A DNA stretch of 64,000 nt, from the NCBI RefSeq assembly GCF_910592395.1, contig NC_088308.1:11549001-11613000 (forward strand), in the 5' to 3' direction. Of this stretch, positions 1 through 12,800 are shown one piece after another. A model generated the notes under the pieces. That model searched no databases. It was given only the letters and a program-made list of their open reading frames with translations, and was not told the origin of the DNA. Source of the DNA: Lineus longissimus. Taxonomy: Eukaryota > Nemertea > Pilidiophora > Heteronemertea > Lineidae. The translations under genes were made by a program, and so were the position numbers. Within the stretch, counting starts at the first letter, position 1. Each line of letters starts with the position of its first letter.

Positions 1-992
1 AAGATAAATTCACTTGTGTGACAAGTCTTTCTCAAACCGTCCAACTTAAAGGTCAGTCAGTATATTAGATAATTTCAGTATTGTTGTGTCACAAAGCAGA
101 AGGTCTAGAGAGAGACATATTGCTTTTGTCATCATCATCTTCTCTGAATGTGCTTTATGTGGTAATCCCCTCAGATGGGCCATGCTCTGCCTAAAATCGC
201 TTAAATATGTTCATTTTACTAACTGCCAGTGATGTACCATACTTCAAGTACATGTATCAAGACAGCCATATATTCTGACTCTAATAAAAAATTTCATGCC
301 TGAAACAGTACTAGCTTCTGCCTTTTTGTTATCGTTGATTTCTTACCAGATCCCACCAAGACAGGCGCACCAGGCACACAAAGTGTGTCATGTACCAATA
401 CCATCTTTCTGCCTATCTCTCAATATATAAAACAAATAATGTGCCTGGTCACATATGGTGGGCACATCACTAGCAGATATTGAGTTGATTGATTTCTGCC
501 GGAGTTGCTCAACATGGCATGATTTTTATAACAATTCTTCTTCTTTATTTACTCAATGGAATGCCTGGAGCGTTTTACAATGGAGTGTTTCTGTTGCGGC
601 TACCTGTAACGCAGCCATGAAAATATGACGATGACTCTAAAGTGTCCGTTGTTTGGTTATGTTTTTATGTTTCAATCATGTCAATTATCATTTTGTCATG
701 GGTAGATTAGGCAATAGAAAGCACACATTTGGAAAGCACTTTGGGATTGTCCATAAACATCTATTTCTTTCACATTAAATACAATGTTGGGATTGGGTTT
801 GACCCCCCCCCCCCCCCTAGTCCTAATGTAAACATTAAAAATTCTTACTTTATGGAACAATGTTTTATCTGACAAAAATCAATATTAACAATCCATTTAC
901 CCCCCTCCCCCTTCTTGACCGTATCAGAATTGTGAAACACAATGGTGTAAGAGATGAATACTGAAAGAAAGGTGTGGTTTGGGACATACATG
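1..992. other. Left edge, intronic or upstream, no gene seen
   Basis: No exon is recognised here. A run of 15 C lies at 803-817 and a C-rich pyrimidine tract near 900-912. The rest is AT-rich unique-looking sequence, presumably the intron upstream of exon 1. Confidence 0.6.
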
Positions 993-1041
993 TTTTTGGC
1001 TCACCGTAGGGTAGTCTATACAATACCGCAGTGTCCGTCGT

Positions 1042-1079
<38 letters not shown>

Positions 1080-2653
1080 CGTCGTATCCTAGTTCAAAAA
1101 CAGTGGCACGTTTCTTAACCGCTAGGCCTATGAACTTAAAACTTTGTACACATGACCCCCTAGGTCAGATGACCCGTGACACTAAATTTCTCTCCGATCT
1201 GATTCTCTACTTGGCCACCAGGGGGCCAAATGTGGATATCTAAAAAGTGTGATATCTCGCTTATTAGTGACTTGTTTTCGATGAAACTTTTGTTGTAGGT
1301 ACTCATAGCAAATATTCATCTTATATCATACGGGTTTTTAATTTGACCTACTTTTCAAGGTCACAGAGGTCATATGGCGTAAATTGGCCGTTAGAGTGTA
1401 AACTATGGCACGTTTCTTAACCACTAAAGCTATGAACTTGAAACTTGGTACATATAACCCCCTATATCACATAGCCTCTGGTGCTGAATTTCAGTTTGAT
1501 CTGATTCTCAACTTTGCCACCAGGGGGCCAAATGTGGATATCTAAAAAGTGTGATATCTCGCTTATAAGTGACTTGTTTTCGATAAAATTTTTATGGTAG
1601 GTACCCTTAGGAAGAATACATCACATATCTTACGGGTTTTCAATTTGACCTACTTTTCAAGGTCACAGAGGTCATATGGCGTAAATTGGCCGTTAGAGTG
1701 TAAACTATGGCACGTTTCTTAACCACTAAAGCTATGAACTTGAAACTTAGTACATATAACCCCCTATATCACATAGCCTCTGGTGCTGAATTTCAGTTTG
1801 ATCTGATTCTCAACTTTGCCACCAGGGGGCCAAAAGTGGAAATCTAAAAAGTGTGATATCTCGCTTATAAGTGACTTGTTTTCGATAAAATTTTTATGGT
1901 AGGTACCCTTTGGAAGAATACATCACATATCTTACGGGTTTTCAATTTGACCTACTTTTCAAGGTCACAGAGGTCATATGGCGTAAATTGGCCGTTAGAG
2001 TGTAAACTATGGCACGTTTCTTAACCAGTAAAGCTATGAACTTGAAACTTGGTGCATATAACCCCCTACATCAGATAACCTCTGATGCCAAATTTTGGCT
2101 CGATCTGATTCTTTATTCGGCCACCAGGGGGCCATAATGGAAAAAGTAAGAAGTGCAATATCTTGCTTATTTTTTAGTGATTCGTTTTCAATAACATTTT
2201 TATGGTAGGTTCTCCTAGCAAGGATACATCACATATCATATGAGTTTTTGATCTGACCTGCTTTTCAAGGTCACAGAGGTCAAATGGCGTAAATTTGTCG
2301 TTTGATTGTAACTATGGCACGTTTCTTAACCACTAAAGCTTTGAACTTGAAATTTGATACACATGACTCCCTACGTCATGTAACCTCGGACACCGAATTT
2401 CGATCTGATCTGGTACTCAACTCGGCCACCAGGAGGCCAAAACTAAAATAGGTAAAAAGTGCAATATCTCGTTTATTATTGACTTGTTTTTGATGATATT
2501 CTTATGGTACTTACTCCAAGCAACGATACATCACATGTCATACCGACTTTGGTTTGACCTATATACTATACATGTACAATGTTTCTTAATCTGGATGAAT
2601 TACAAAGCACCAAATATCTATACGGTGAGCACAATGGCCCCTGGCCGTTTCAT
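993..2653 (+). repeat. R1 repeat copy A (head, tandem ~302-bp cores, tail)
   Basis: The head TTTTTGGCTCACCGTA is followed by (GTC)n at about 1034-1083, then tandem core units. The marker AACTATGGCA recurs at 1401, 1703, 2005 and 2310, a period of 302-305 bp. The tail carries TACGGTGAGCAC, the inverse of the head motif, and ends GGCCGTTTCAT. Each unit has the CTCF-like core CCACCAGGGGGC and the direct repeat AGGTCACAGAGGTCA. Many R1 family features suggest a non-autonomous Helentron-like (HINE) or pearl-type element; the class is inference. Confidence 0.85.
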
Positions 2654-3696
2654 CTTTACGAATGGCTCTCTTGGAGAAACTGCAAAAAGAGGCTATTTCA
2701 ACGATGTCATATTTATGACAGTCATGCATTGAGTTTTGCCCCCACAGCCAACGTGCCAGCTTGGCAGAGGGGTATTGTTGTCCTCTTTGGCATCTGTCGG
2801 TCTGTTCGTTAGTCCGTCAAGGCACTCTTACTTGAGCATGCTTCAAGATGTTCTTTTGATATGCGGTAAATGTGTAGCACGTCTTTAGGCACTGTTTGCT
2901 ATTGAAAATTGACTCGTTTCAGTTCATGCTTTGACCTAATTTTCAAGGACGCAGCGGTTAAATTTCAATAGCTTATCATTGTTGCATTCCATCAATCAGA
3001 CAAATACTCTTACTTTACAATAGATAGGTTAAGATTTTTCGATACAAGAATGAAAACAAGATGGTATTCTGACGATAGATACCATATTGCCTGTTGTCAG
3101 AAACGAAATGAAACAGTGTGTTTATAATGCCTGGTATGCCTAAAAATAATAATACAAAGCAATCAGTTGGACTTGATGACGTCAACCTGACAAAAAAAAC
3201 ACCTCGTTCTCATTCTCGGATCAAAATCTTAATCTCTCTAATGTTTCAAGATTTCCTTTTCCAGTGGATACTGTTCGCTATTGAAAATTGACTCCATACC
3301 ATTCACAGTATGACCACTTTAGCAGGCTTTTCCTGAAGACCAAAAAAATGCAGTTGCTCCTGTACAACTCAACTGAGTTTGATGTTGAATCATATGTCAT
3401 TGCTCCATAATTACACCGTATGGTCACAACTACAGGAGATGGTGTGTATCAACATGACCCACTCTCCCACCTGAACTTTGTCTTGGGCCAAGGAGTATTA
3501 GGTGCACTTTAGCACAGTATTTCATGTATTCTAAAAAAACACTGTTTCAAACTCACGGTCAGTATATTTTTGTACACAGGGCTTGGGATGGTGATTCACT
3601 GAGTGATGTCTTGATGAAAAAATTATTGGTTCTTTCTACATTGCATTTTTGCCAAAGTAGTATACAACCATCCCTCTCAATTCTCTTTCTTTGCAG
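2654..3696. repeat. Degraded repeat fragments before exon 1
   Basis: A segment containing GCTATTGAAAATTGACTC occurs at 2899 and again near 3272, with similar flanks, suggesting an old dispersed or tandem repeat. A weak R1-like stretch (TTTGACCTAATTTTCAAGG) lies near 2931. No coding sequence is seen until exon 1. Confidence 0.5.
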
Positions 3697-3899
3697 ACTT
3701 TGAAATTGAACGTAAACACTTGTGGTCATCCGTTCTTCCCGAGCTGCAGAATTATTTTGTTCACTTCGGTTTCGATGTCCAGTTTGTTGATGTGCATCTT
3801 GGTACAGATCTCGACCATGTGCTTGATCGCCACGCCTTTGACAGACACCTGAGGGAGGTGAAGCATGCCTGTCAACTATCCCTTGGACCGTTCTTTTTG
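3697..3899 (+). CDS. NWD-like gene, exon 1 in window (N-terminal DUF4062/TIR-like region)
   Basis: The acceptor follows a pyrimidine run ending TTTGCAG and the donor is GTAGGTAC. Two bases complete a split codon, then the frame reads FEIERKHLWSSVLPEL and ends LSLGPFFL in phase 0. The ER-x-x-L-x-x-x-V-x-P-x-L pattern and the LxEV...SLGPFFL strand are typical of the first domain of NWD proteins. At the point where relatives usually have a VDLRWG-like motif this protein reads VDVHLG. The upstream exon is outside the window. Confidence 0.85.
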
Positions 3900-6800
3900 G
3901 TAGGTACAGTGTTGTGTTCTTATCAATCAAATCTGCTGTCGGACTCAAGAAACCAATTGAGTCCATTCAAGTGTACATGTAACTTAACGGCTGGGATGGT
4001 TCTTCTTTCTACTGTTTTGAAATAAAAAACCTACTGACATGACCTGATTCCATTTAGGCGGGATTCCACATGGCATTTAATTGTCAGCAAACAATTGCTC
4101 AGCCAATAAAATGCATAAAAAATGATCCAATTATTTCTCTGGCTGCAGGGTGATATGTCTCTCTGTTCTGCTATAAATCGAGATGGCAGACCGGACACTA
4201 CTGCTTGCGTGTTGCATAACTCGGCACCGCCTTAACCAATTTTATTTACAAGTGGTATAAAACAGTATATAAATCTTGAAAAGATGCTTTAGATAGTTCT
4301 AATCATAAGTCTAAGATTGCATTGAGATTTTGCTCAATGCTGCGAATTTGAGAAAGTTTTCCATCGTCATACAGAAATCAGAAGGTCAACATTTTAGATG
4401 AGGAATGGTCGTATGATATCAGGCTTGTCTCTGATTGGCTAAAAATGAAGTGGTATCATAGTAAATTCTCATTTGCATAGATTTTATGACTGAATTTGTG
4501 TTGCTGCCCGCACGTGAAACTGACCGCCATATTGGAAACGGATCTAGTGCATGCAAATCTGAACAGCCAGGATCCCAGCACCACCCGCGAATCGTGACGT
4601 ACCTACCACAGGTCGCCAGTAGATTTGGCATTGAAAACCTATTGATATATACGCAGTTGTGGGCATTCCACGTTTAGTTCATTTTCTATGGGATAGCTGG
4701 CGCCGCTAACAATCGATTGGTACCTATTTTTCGTTGGGTTGTTTCAATGAAGCTTGGTATAGTAGAAGTAAAACTGGATACCGTCACTGTAGTTTACAAC
4801 AATGTCCATCGAGCCCTATTGTTGGGCTGTTGTGTTGCTCCACCGACGCGCGTTTCTGCCCCTCTAGGCTTCATCAGGGTGGCTGGGGTTGACTCGCATC
4901 TGTCTTGTTCGAAGTTCACAGTTTGAATGACATCATGACTCAGGGGTGGTTTCTCAATGACGTTGTGACGTTATAGACTTTGTTGCGACTCTGTTGTTGA
5001 AACATTCTGTTGTAGTCAAACAGGTGGGCTGTCCAAATGGCACATGTTGAGAAGTACAGGATCAAACGATGATACACACGGACCAGACAATAAAATCAGA
5101 ATAGTAGAAGTAAAACTGGATAGAGGGGCAGAAACGCGCGTCGGTGGAGCAACACAACAGCCCAACAATAGGGACCGATGGACATTGTTGTAAACTACAG
5201 TGACGGTATCCAGTTTTACTTCTACTATTCTGATTTTATTGTCTGGTCCGTGTGTATCATCGGTGGAGCAACACAACAGCCCAACAATAGGGACCGATGG
5301 ACATTGTTGTAAACTACAGTGACGGTATCCAGTTTTACTTCTACTATTCAATGAAGCTTGGTGCAATTTTGAGTTGAAGTTAACTCAGAAATCACAGATT
5401 TTGAGAAGTTTCAAAAACATGTTTTTCACCCCGAAACACTTCGAATTTGACCGAAATCATTATGTTCTGCATTGTTCCTGTGTTACTATTAGAATGAATA
5501 AAACACACACAAAAATACTTTTGTTACTTTATTCATTTTTCCAAGTATTATCCACAATTTTTTTGATTTCTCAACAATTTTTGGTGTTTTTACCCAAAAA
5601 TGGATGATGATATTACGCTTACAACTGCACTCATAAGAAAACCCTTGATGTAATTAACAAACTTTTCTATTACTCCAATATTATCAGACCAGTGATTTCT
5701 GAGCTACAGGCTACCAAAAATGACAAAAATGACAAAAAAGCCAAGAACATGCTTGAACTCCAACATGTCTAAGGGGTAGCATATTTGAATAACATGCATG
5801 AACTCCAAAGGGTTTATAGAATAAGATCTTGACATATTGATATTCCTTGTCCTATAATTCACCCCTAACATTTGACCAGCAACAGAAATCAATAACGGTT
5901 TCCTGCATCAGGTAGCAGCTCACCACCGGAAAACAGAGGCAGACAAAGGCAGACGTGACCATCGTCCATGAAAAATTATTTAGTGGAATTTTGACTTCTG
6001 ACTTTTACAGTGTTGATGTCCAGTAAAGCAGTGCAACTTCTCATGCAGGCATCAATGTTCAATCAGATAGCAGAGGAGTGACTAATAAATCATTTATGAT
6101 AGTCGCAATACATACATGTACCTGTATTTTGCATCATAGTGACTGATTGGCATTATTTTACTTGATTAGATCTATTCAATGGTTCTCTTATTATTATTCT
6201 CTCTGTATCATTTGCATAGTAACGATGATACCATATTTCTCTGATTGTGCTCACCGATTACACCATTATTGGGAACATTGGCAAAATTACAATTCATGAT
6301 CGCTATTTGATGATTATGAAGCCTCATAATGGTGAATTACAGTGGGGCCAGAACATGCTCTGATATAATTCACTGGGACCACCACATGCTCTGATATAAT
6401 ACACTGGGACCAGAACATGTTATCATATATAATACACTGGGACCAGCATATGCTAGGACCAGAAAATGCTATGATATGATACACTGGGACCAGCATATGC
6501 TATGATAGGACCAGAAAATGCTATGATATGATACACTGGGACCAGCATATGCTATGATATTATATGCTAGGACAAGAAAATGCTATGGTATGCTGAGACT
6601 AGAACATGCTATAATTGATATGATACACTGGAACCAGAGCTTGCTATGATGTAATATGTTGGGACCAGAACTTGCAATGATATTTTATACTACACTGAGA
6701 CCAGGACATCCTATGATTAAATAAGGACGAACAAGCTATGATATAATGACTGACACTGGCTTCAGGGTCATTTCCTGACACTTGACAATGATATCAGTTG

Positions 6801-9800
6801 CAACAAATCTTCCTTTAATATTTATATTCCACCCTGGAGACATGCTCACCGTTCTCTGATGCATTAATTTATTTTTGGCTCACTGTAGGGGAGTCTATAC
6901 AATACCGCAGTGTCCTGCGTTCCTCGTCGTCTGTATCCTGTTTCAATAACAGCCGCATGTTTCTTAACCCCTAGAGCTATGAACTTGAAACTTTGTACAC
7001 ATGACCCCCATGTCAGGTGACCTCTGGCACTGAATTTTGGTCTGATCTGATTCTTGACTTGGCCACAAGTGGAAACCTAAAAAGCATGATATCTATCTTA
7101 AGTGATTAGTTTTCAATAAAAAAATTATGGTAGGTTCTCCTAGCAAGGGTCCATCAGATTCCACAGGTTTTTGATTTGACCTAATTTTCAAGGTCACAGA
7201 GGTCAAATGACGTAAATTGGCCATTTGAGTGTAACTATAGCATATGGCACATTCCTTAACCGCTAAAGCTGTGAACTTGGAAATCAGTACACATGACTCC
7301 CTATGTCGTATTATAACCTTTGATGCCGAATTTCGGTCCAATCTGATTCTCAACTTGACCACCAGTGCGATATCTTGCTTATTAGCGACTTGCTTTCAAT
7401 AATATTTTTATGGTAAGTATACTCCAAGCAAGCATATATCGCTTGTCGTATGAGCTTTTCATTTGACTATCTTTTCAAGGTCAAAGAGTCAAACGGCAGA
7501 AATTGGCTGTTTGAGTGTAAATGTAACAATGACGCATTTCTTAACCGCTTATGCTAACAACTTGAAACTTGGTCCACATGACCCTCTAGGTCAGATATTA
7601 AACCTCTGACACCAAATTTCACTCAATATGACTCAATATGACTGTTTAATATGATTCTCAACATGGCCACCAGGGAGCCAAAACTGAAAAGGTAAAAGGT
7701 GTAATATCTCGTTTATTAGTGTCTTGTTTTCAGTATATACTATACATGTACAGTAGAACCTCCCCTTGCAGACACCTCCGCATTACGAATATGTTTGTTC
7801 AGTCCCATATTTTTCTAAGTCATTTGCTTGAACTAGAACCACTGTAGGGCGGACACCTCTCTACTCCGAATCACGGACACGGCCATGGTGACTTTTTGGT
7901 CCAATGACCTCGCAATTGCGGACAGTAAACAGACCTTACAGGTGTGAAGTTTGTGTAATTGATGAACATGATTAGACACTAAGTCTGGTTAATTACATGG
8001 TGGAATGAATTTAATGTCCGTTGCTCTCCTAATTATTAAACCGAATGCATTGTTTAATTATCTTCACTGTGCATCACATTGCCAAGCTACTTTATATGGT
8101 AACATTAATTGCAGTCCATTGAGTAGTTTGTGCTCTTGTGCTCTAATTACAAAGAATAAAGCTTGATGTGTGGTAGCTCAATCAAATGCTTCTATACAAC
8201 TGTAAGGATGTACACTGTCTATGTATTACATGTAAGTAGCGTGCGAAAATAACCTGCATATATCAATGTTGGCAAATTAATATTATCTCCACTAGAATAA
8301 ACTTTTTGGACAATAATGGCATAACCTCCCTATAAAGGACACCTCTACATTACGGACACCAACGCCCAGTCCCATGGGTGTCCGCAATAGAGAGGTTGTA
8401 CTGTAGCTTGTTTCTTAATCAGGATGAATTCCTAACCACCATATATCGATATGGTGAGCACAATGGCCCCTGACCTTTTCATTTCAGTTACTACCTGTGT
8501 AGCAATTTGCATGTGTATAGTATGAATATATTGATTTTTTAAAGTTCTGTTATCTCTATACATACATTGTATGACCCTAAGCGCTGAAGATATTGGATGA
8601 TTTTCCAATGTTATTTGATCTAACAACCTTTAACTGTTGCGACTTGTGTTATTATTTGGAAAAAAGTGTAGCCTCAAATGCCCATGTGGACCGGCTGCAC
8701 ATTTAAATAGACCACCAACTGAGTACGATCATTGAAATAACTGAGATTGTGGTGACCAATCATAGCAAGGAGTTGTAAAGAGTTTTTATACGCCCGTCGC
8801 AAGACGGCTGTAATATGGTATTGGCCTGTCATGCCTCGTGTGTCCGGGCTATGACTTTAGAGCCGCAAAAGATTTCACTCTCATTTTTTTTGGTAGTGAG
8901 AACAGGAGACTGATAAGGTTGAGTTCGATTTCCGTCGTGATCTTATCTACACTTTGGCCACTAGGGGGCATTATGCGAAAACACAAAAAATTGCAATAAC
9001 TCTGCTAATGTTAGTCGCAGCTTGCTGAAACTTTTATGGCAGATACCTCTTGGGAGGTGACATAATATATCATACCGGTTTTGAACTTGACCTACCTTTC
9101 AAGGTCACAGAGGTCAAAGTTCGTGTCAAATTGCAAAATTTTCAAATTTCGGAAGCTATTGATCCCAATCTCTGTTCATATGTACCCCTACATGAAGGTG
9201 ACAGTAACCGTCTTTCGACCTAATACATGGATATTGTTCCTGATTTGACCACCTGTAAAAACACAAGACTTGGGATAACTCGCTTGATATTGGTTGCAGC
9301 TTGCTGAAATTTTTATGGCAGGTACTTCTTATGAGGGGCCATAACGTGCTGTACTGGTTTTGACCTTTTCAAGGTCACAGAGATCAAAGATCATGTCAAA
9401 TTAAGAAATATTCATATTTCATAACCACTGCTCATTCCAATATCTGGTATGGGCGCCAGGTGGCAATCTTGGTTTTTACATTAGATTGTAAGCGCTGAAC
9501 CTGAAACCTGATGGGCTTGTATTTTTCTGAAATGCTGGGGTGGGATGGGAGAGGTCACTCATTGATTTTTGGCCCGATCCGACATCAAAGATGGCTGCCA
9601 GGCAGCATCTTGGAATTTACATATCCTCGACTGTAACTGTAGAACAAGTTGCCCCATGGGAGTGAATTTTCTGTGACAAGGGGTGGGGTGACCTTTTGAT
9701 TTTGGGCCTGATCCAGTATCAAATATGGCTGCCAGGCGGCCATCTGGACTGTAACTGCAGAATGAGTTGCCCCACAGGCATGAATATGATGTGAAATATG

Positions 9801-12800
9801 ATGGAGTGGGGTTGAAGAAGTGACCCATTGATTTTGGGCCTTATCCAATATGAAATATGGCTATTAGGTGGCCATCTTGGATTTTACATCCTCGATTGTA
9901 ACTGCAGAACGAGTTGCCTCATGGGCTAGAAATTTTGTGTGGCATGAATATGATAATTGATTGGCAGGGGTTGGAGAGCTGGTGCCTGATCAGTTTTGGG
10001 CCTGAACGGATATCCAATGTGGCTTCCAGGTGGCCATCCTGGCTCATGCATTCAGGACTGTAACTGCCAAATAAGACAACCCATGGCTTTCAATTATCTG
10101 TAGCATGATTGGGTGGGGTGGGAGAGGTGCCATCTGGCTGCCCGTGTGATGGTCTTCCATTATAGAAATATACCACCTACATGTATGCATAATGTAAAAT
10201 GTACAAGCTACATTCTCAAGTGATAGAAATGCTTTACCACTACACCATACAACCATAAATTACCCGTCAATTTACCGTACATTCGTTTTCGGAGCGACAG
10301 GTGTATATTGATGCCGCTTTGCCGTACGCTTGTTCTATCATCTCATCTGGTCTCGCAAGATAGTTAATAATTATATTCTCTTTGTTGGCAGGAATACATA
10401 TTCTACATTTTCTGAGCTTTGTACACTAGATACAATGAAGAAACAACTGAAATATTCCCTTAACTGTTCTCAAAGCTACTGGTTAAGGCCTTTAGGGAAT
10501 GGGTGCTCCTTCAACATGCGTTGCTGGCACATTGGGTAGTATTGCTTTTGCAATCAACTTTAAACTGAGCAGTCCTTTATTGTGACACCAAGGACATTTT
10601 TTGATCAAATTTAACCCAAGCAGTCCTTGGCTGTGGCACCAAGGGCATTTTACGATTAAATTTAAATCAAGCAGTTCCTGATTGTGACACAAGGGCCTTA
10701 TACAATCAACTTTAAACTGAGCAGTCCTTGGTTGTGACACCAAGGATCCCTGCAATAAAAGCAAAGCTTAACATATTTTCCATTATAAATATTTGAAATC
10801 GATGTAACAATGACTTTTGGGATGATTTCTTGTGGATGTTATTTATGATGCTTAATAAAAATGTTTAATTGCTGAATAAAATTCTTTTTCAGTGTCTGAT
10901 AGGAAACAAGTATGGGTTGTCACCCCTGCCGGCTCAACTAGAAGAAAGTGAATTCCAACTTCTCAAATCATCTGCTTCAAAGTTAGAAAAAGGTAATATA
11001 TTAAATCTTGTTTCAGGGCATTTCGATGACGTAGCGAAAAGCTAAACCAACCATGTAGAAATACAACCTGCAGCAGATTATTCCTGTTATTACTAACATT
11101 CAAACACTCGTTCCTAACCATCAAATACTGTAAATGCGGAAATAAATTTGGGCCGTTTTATTTCAATGTTTTGTGTAATTGTGACCTAGGCGTACCTATA
11201 ATCTAGAGTTTTGACAACCTTGTGACAGTAATTTCAATTAAGAAAACCTTATAATTGGCCATATAATTTCTCAATTATCTCTAAACTTTACCTCGATAGA
11301 GCCATTGCCGCCTTGCTACGAGCCGCCACGACCGCCTTTAAAATGGTTGGAATACCCAACTTGGGAATCCCAGGCTACGTCATTGTATTGTTATCATTGA
11401 GTCAATGCACTGGGCTATCCAAATACGGAATAAAATATGCAGGTTTCTATTCTTGGTGTCACTGTCAGGTTGCCACTTGCATCTTTCTATAGCAATCAAG
11501 TGAGCTTGGCTCTGAGATGGCGAGGAATTTACGACGATTGGATCAAGTTATTCATGAATTTGATGACTCTGACAATGATTTAGGACCTCTAGATGATGGG
11601 GAATCTGACAAGGTCAGAGGTCACCAAAGGTTGACCCCCAACCAAAAATTGTAATACATGATTTTGATTCCAACACTCCATAAAGATCATTGAAAAATTC
11701 ATGTCTGAATTTGTGAAATCCTCAAAAAACAAATTATTACTCTATTGGGTTAAAAAATTATATAAAAATGTTAAAAAACAGAGAAATATTTCTAGGTTCC
11801 TTTATTGCCATCTAAAGTCATTCAAAGCTCCTTCCAGTGTCGAAACTTGTCATTGACATTATCAAGAATAGATAAAGTCAAGTGGTCTTGATTAATTCCT
11901 GCCATTAAGTGCCCTGCAAGCGAGCAATTTTAAAAATCACTCTGACCTGCGATAATGGTGGATTGCAGCACCTGCCCATGGTCTCTCGCAAATGAGTGAG
12001 AGACCTGTGCAGTTGAGCAATCATGATTGCAGGTCCTTTGCGATGTAGCAAAGGTAACATGCAGTTTTTGGCTCACCGTTAGGGGAGTCTATACGATAGC
12101 CCTGTGTCCAATCGTCGTCGTCGTTGTCGTCGTCGTCCGTATCCTCTGTGGCACGTTTCTTAACCGCTTGTGCTATGAACTTGAAACTTTGTACACATTA
12201 TGACCTAGGTCACATGACCTCTGACAGCCAATTTCGGTCCGGTCTGATTCTTCACCTGGCCACCAGGGGGCTAAAACCAAAAAATTAAAAAATGCGACAA
12301 CTCGTTTTTTACTGATTTGTTTTTGCTAGAAATTTTATGGTGGTTACCCCTGTTTTGCTGATAATGCGAATCTTGGACTTTCTTTTATTCTATTTACCAG
12401 GTTTAAATTTCGCGCACTTCGCACTTCGGTTTTGGCGGCACTTTTTACGTCACGAGCTAATTTTACCTTTTAGGCTTCTTTTACGCCCTTTTTGTCATTC
12501 ACAATTTTTACTGCACTTGGTCTGGAAGTATACATATAGTAAGGGCAGGTTCTTTGTCCCGGATAAACACACATTTCGGTTTCGGTAGTTTCGGATTTGT
12601 AAGTATTTATTTTTATGCATTTCATTTAGTTCCACGTTGTATTACTGTCTTGTAGGTTCCTTCTTTACATCTATTCTTAAAATACCAAAAATTATTCTTT
12701 TTCACTTTTGTATGTCACTGTTTGTAATTCATGTCTATTTTACTGTCCGGTGCTAAATGTAGTCCATATGTTTCAGGTTTCAAATAAAACTATATATTGA

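Noticed and set aside
1031-1243. Arginine-rich short ORF
   Set aside because: Translation of the GTC microsatellite in the R1 head.
1100-2560. CRISPR-like array
   Set aside because: The repeats are contiguous 302-bp tandem units without short repeats and unique spacers, in an animal genome.
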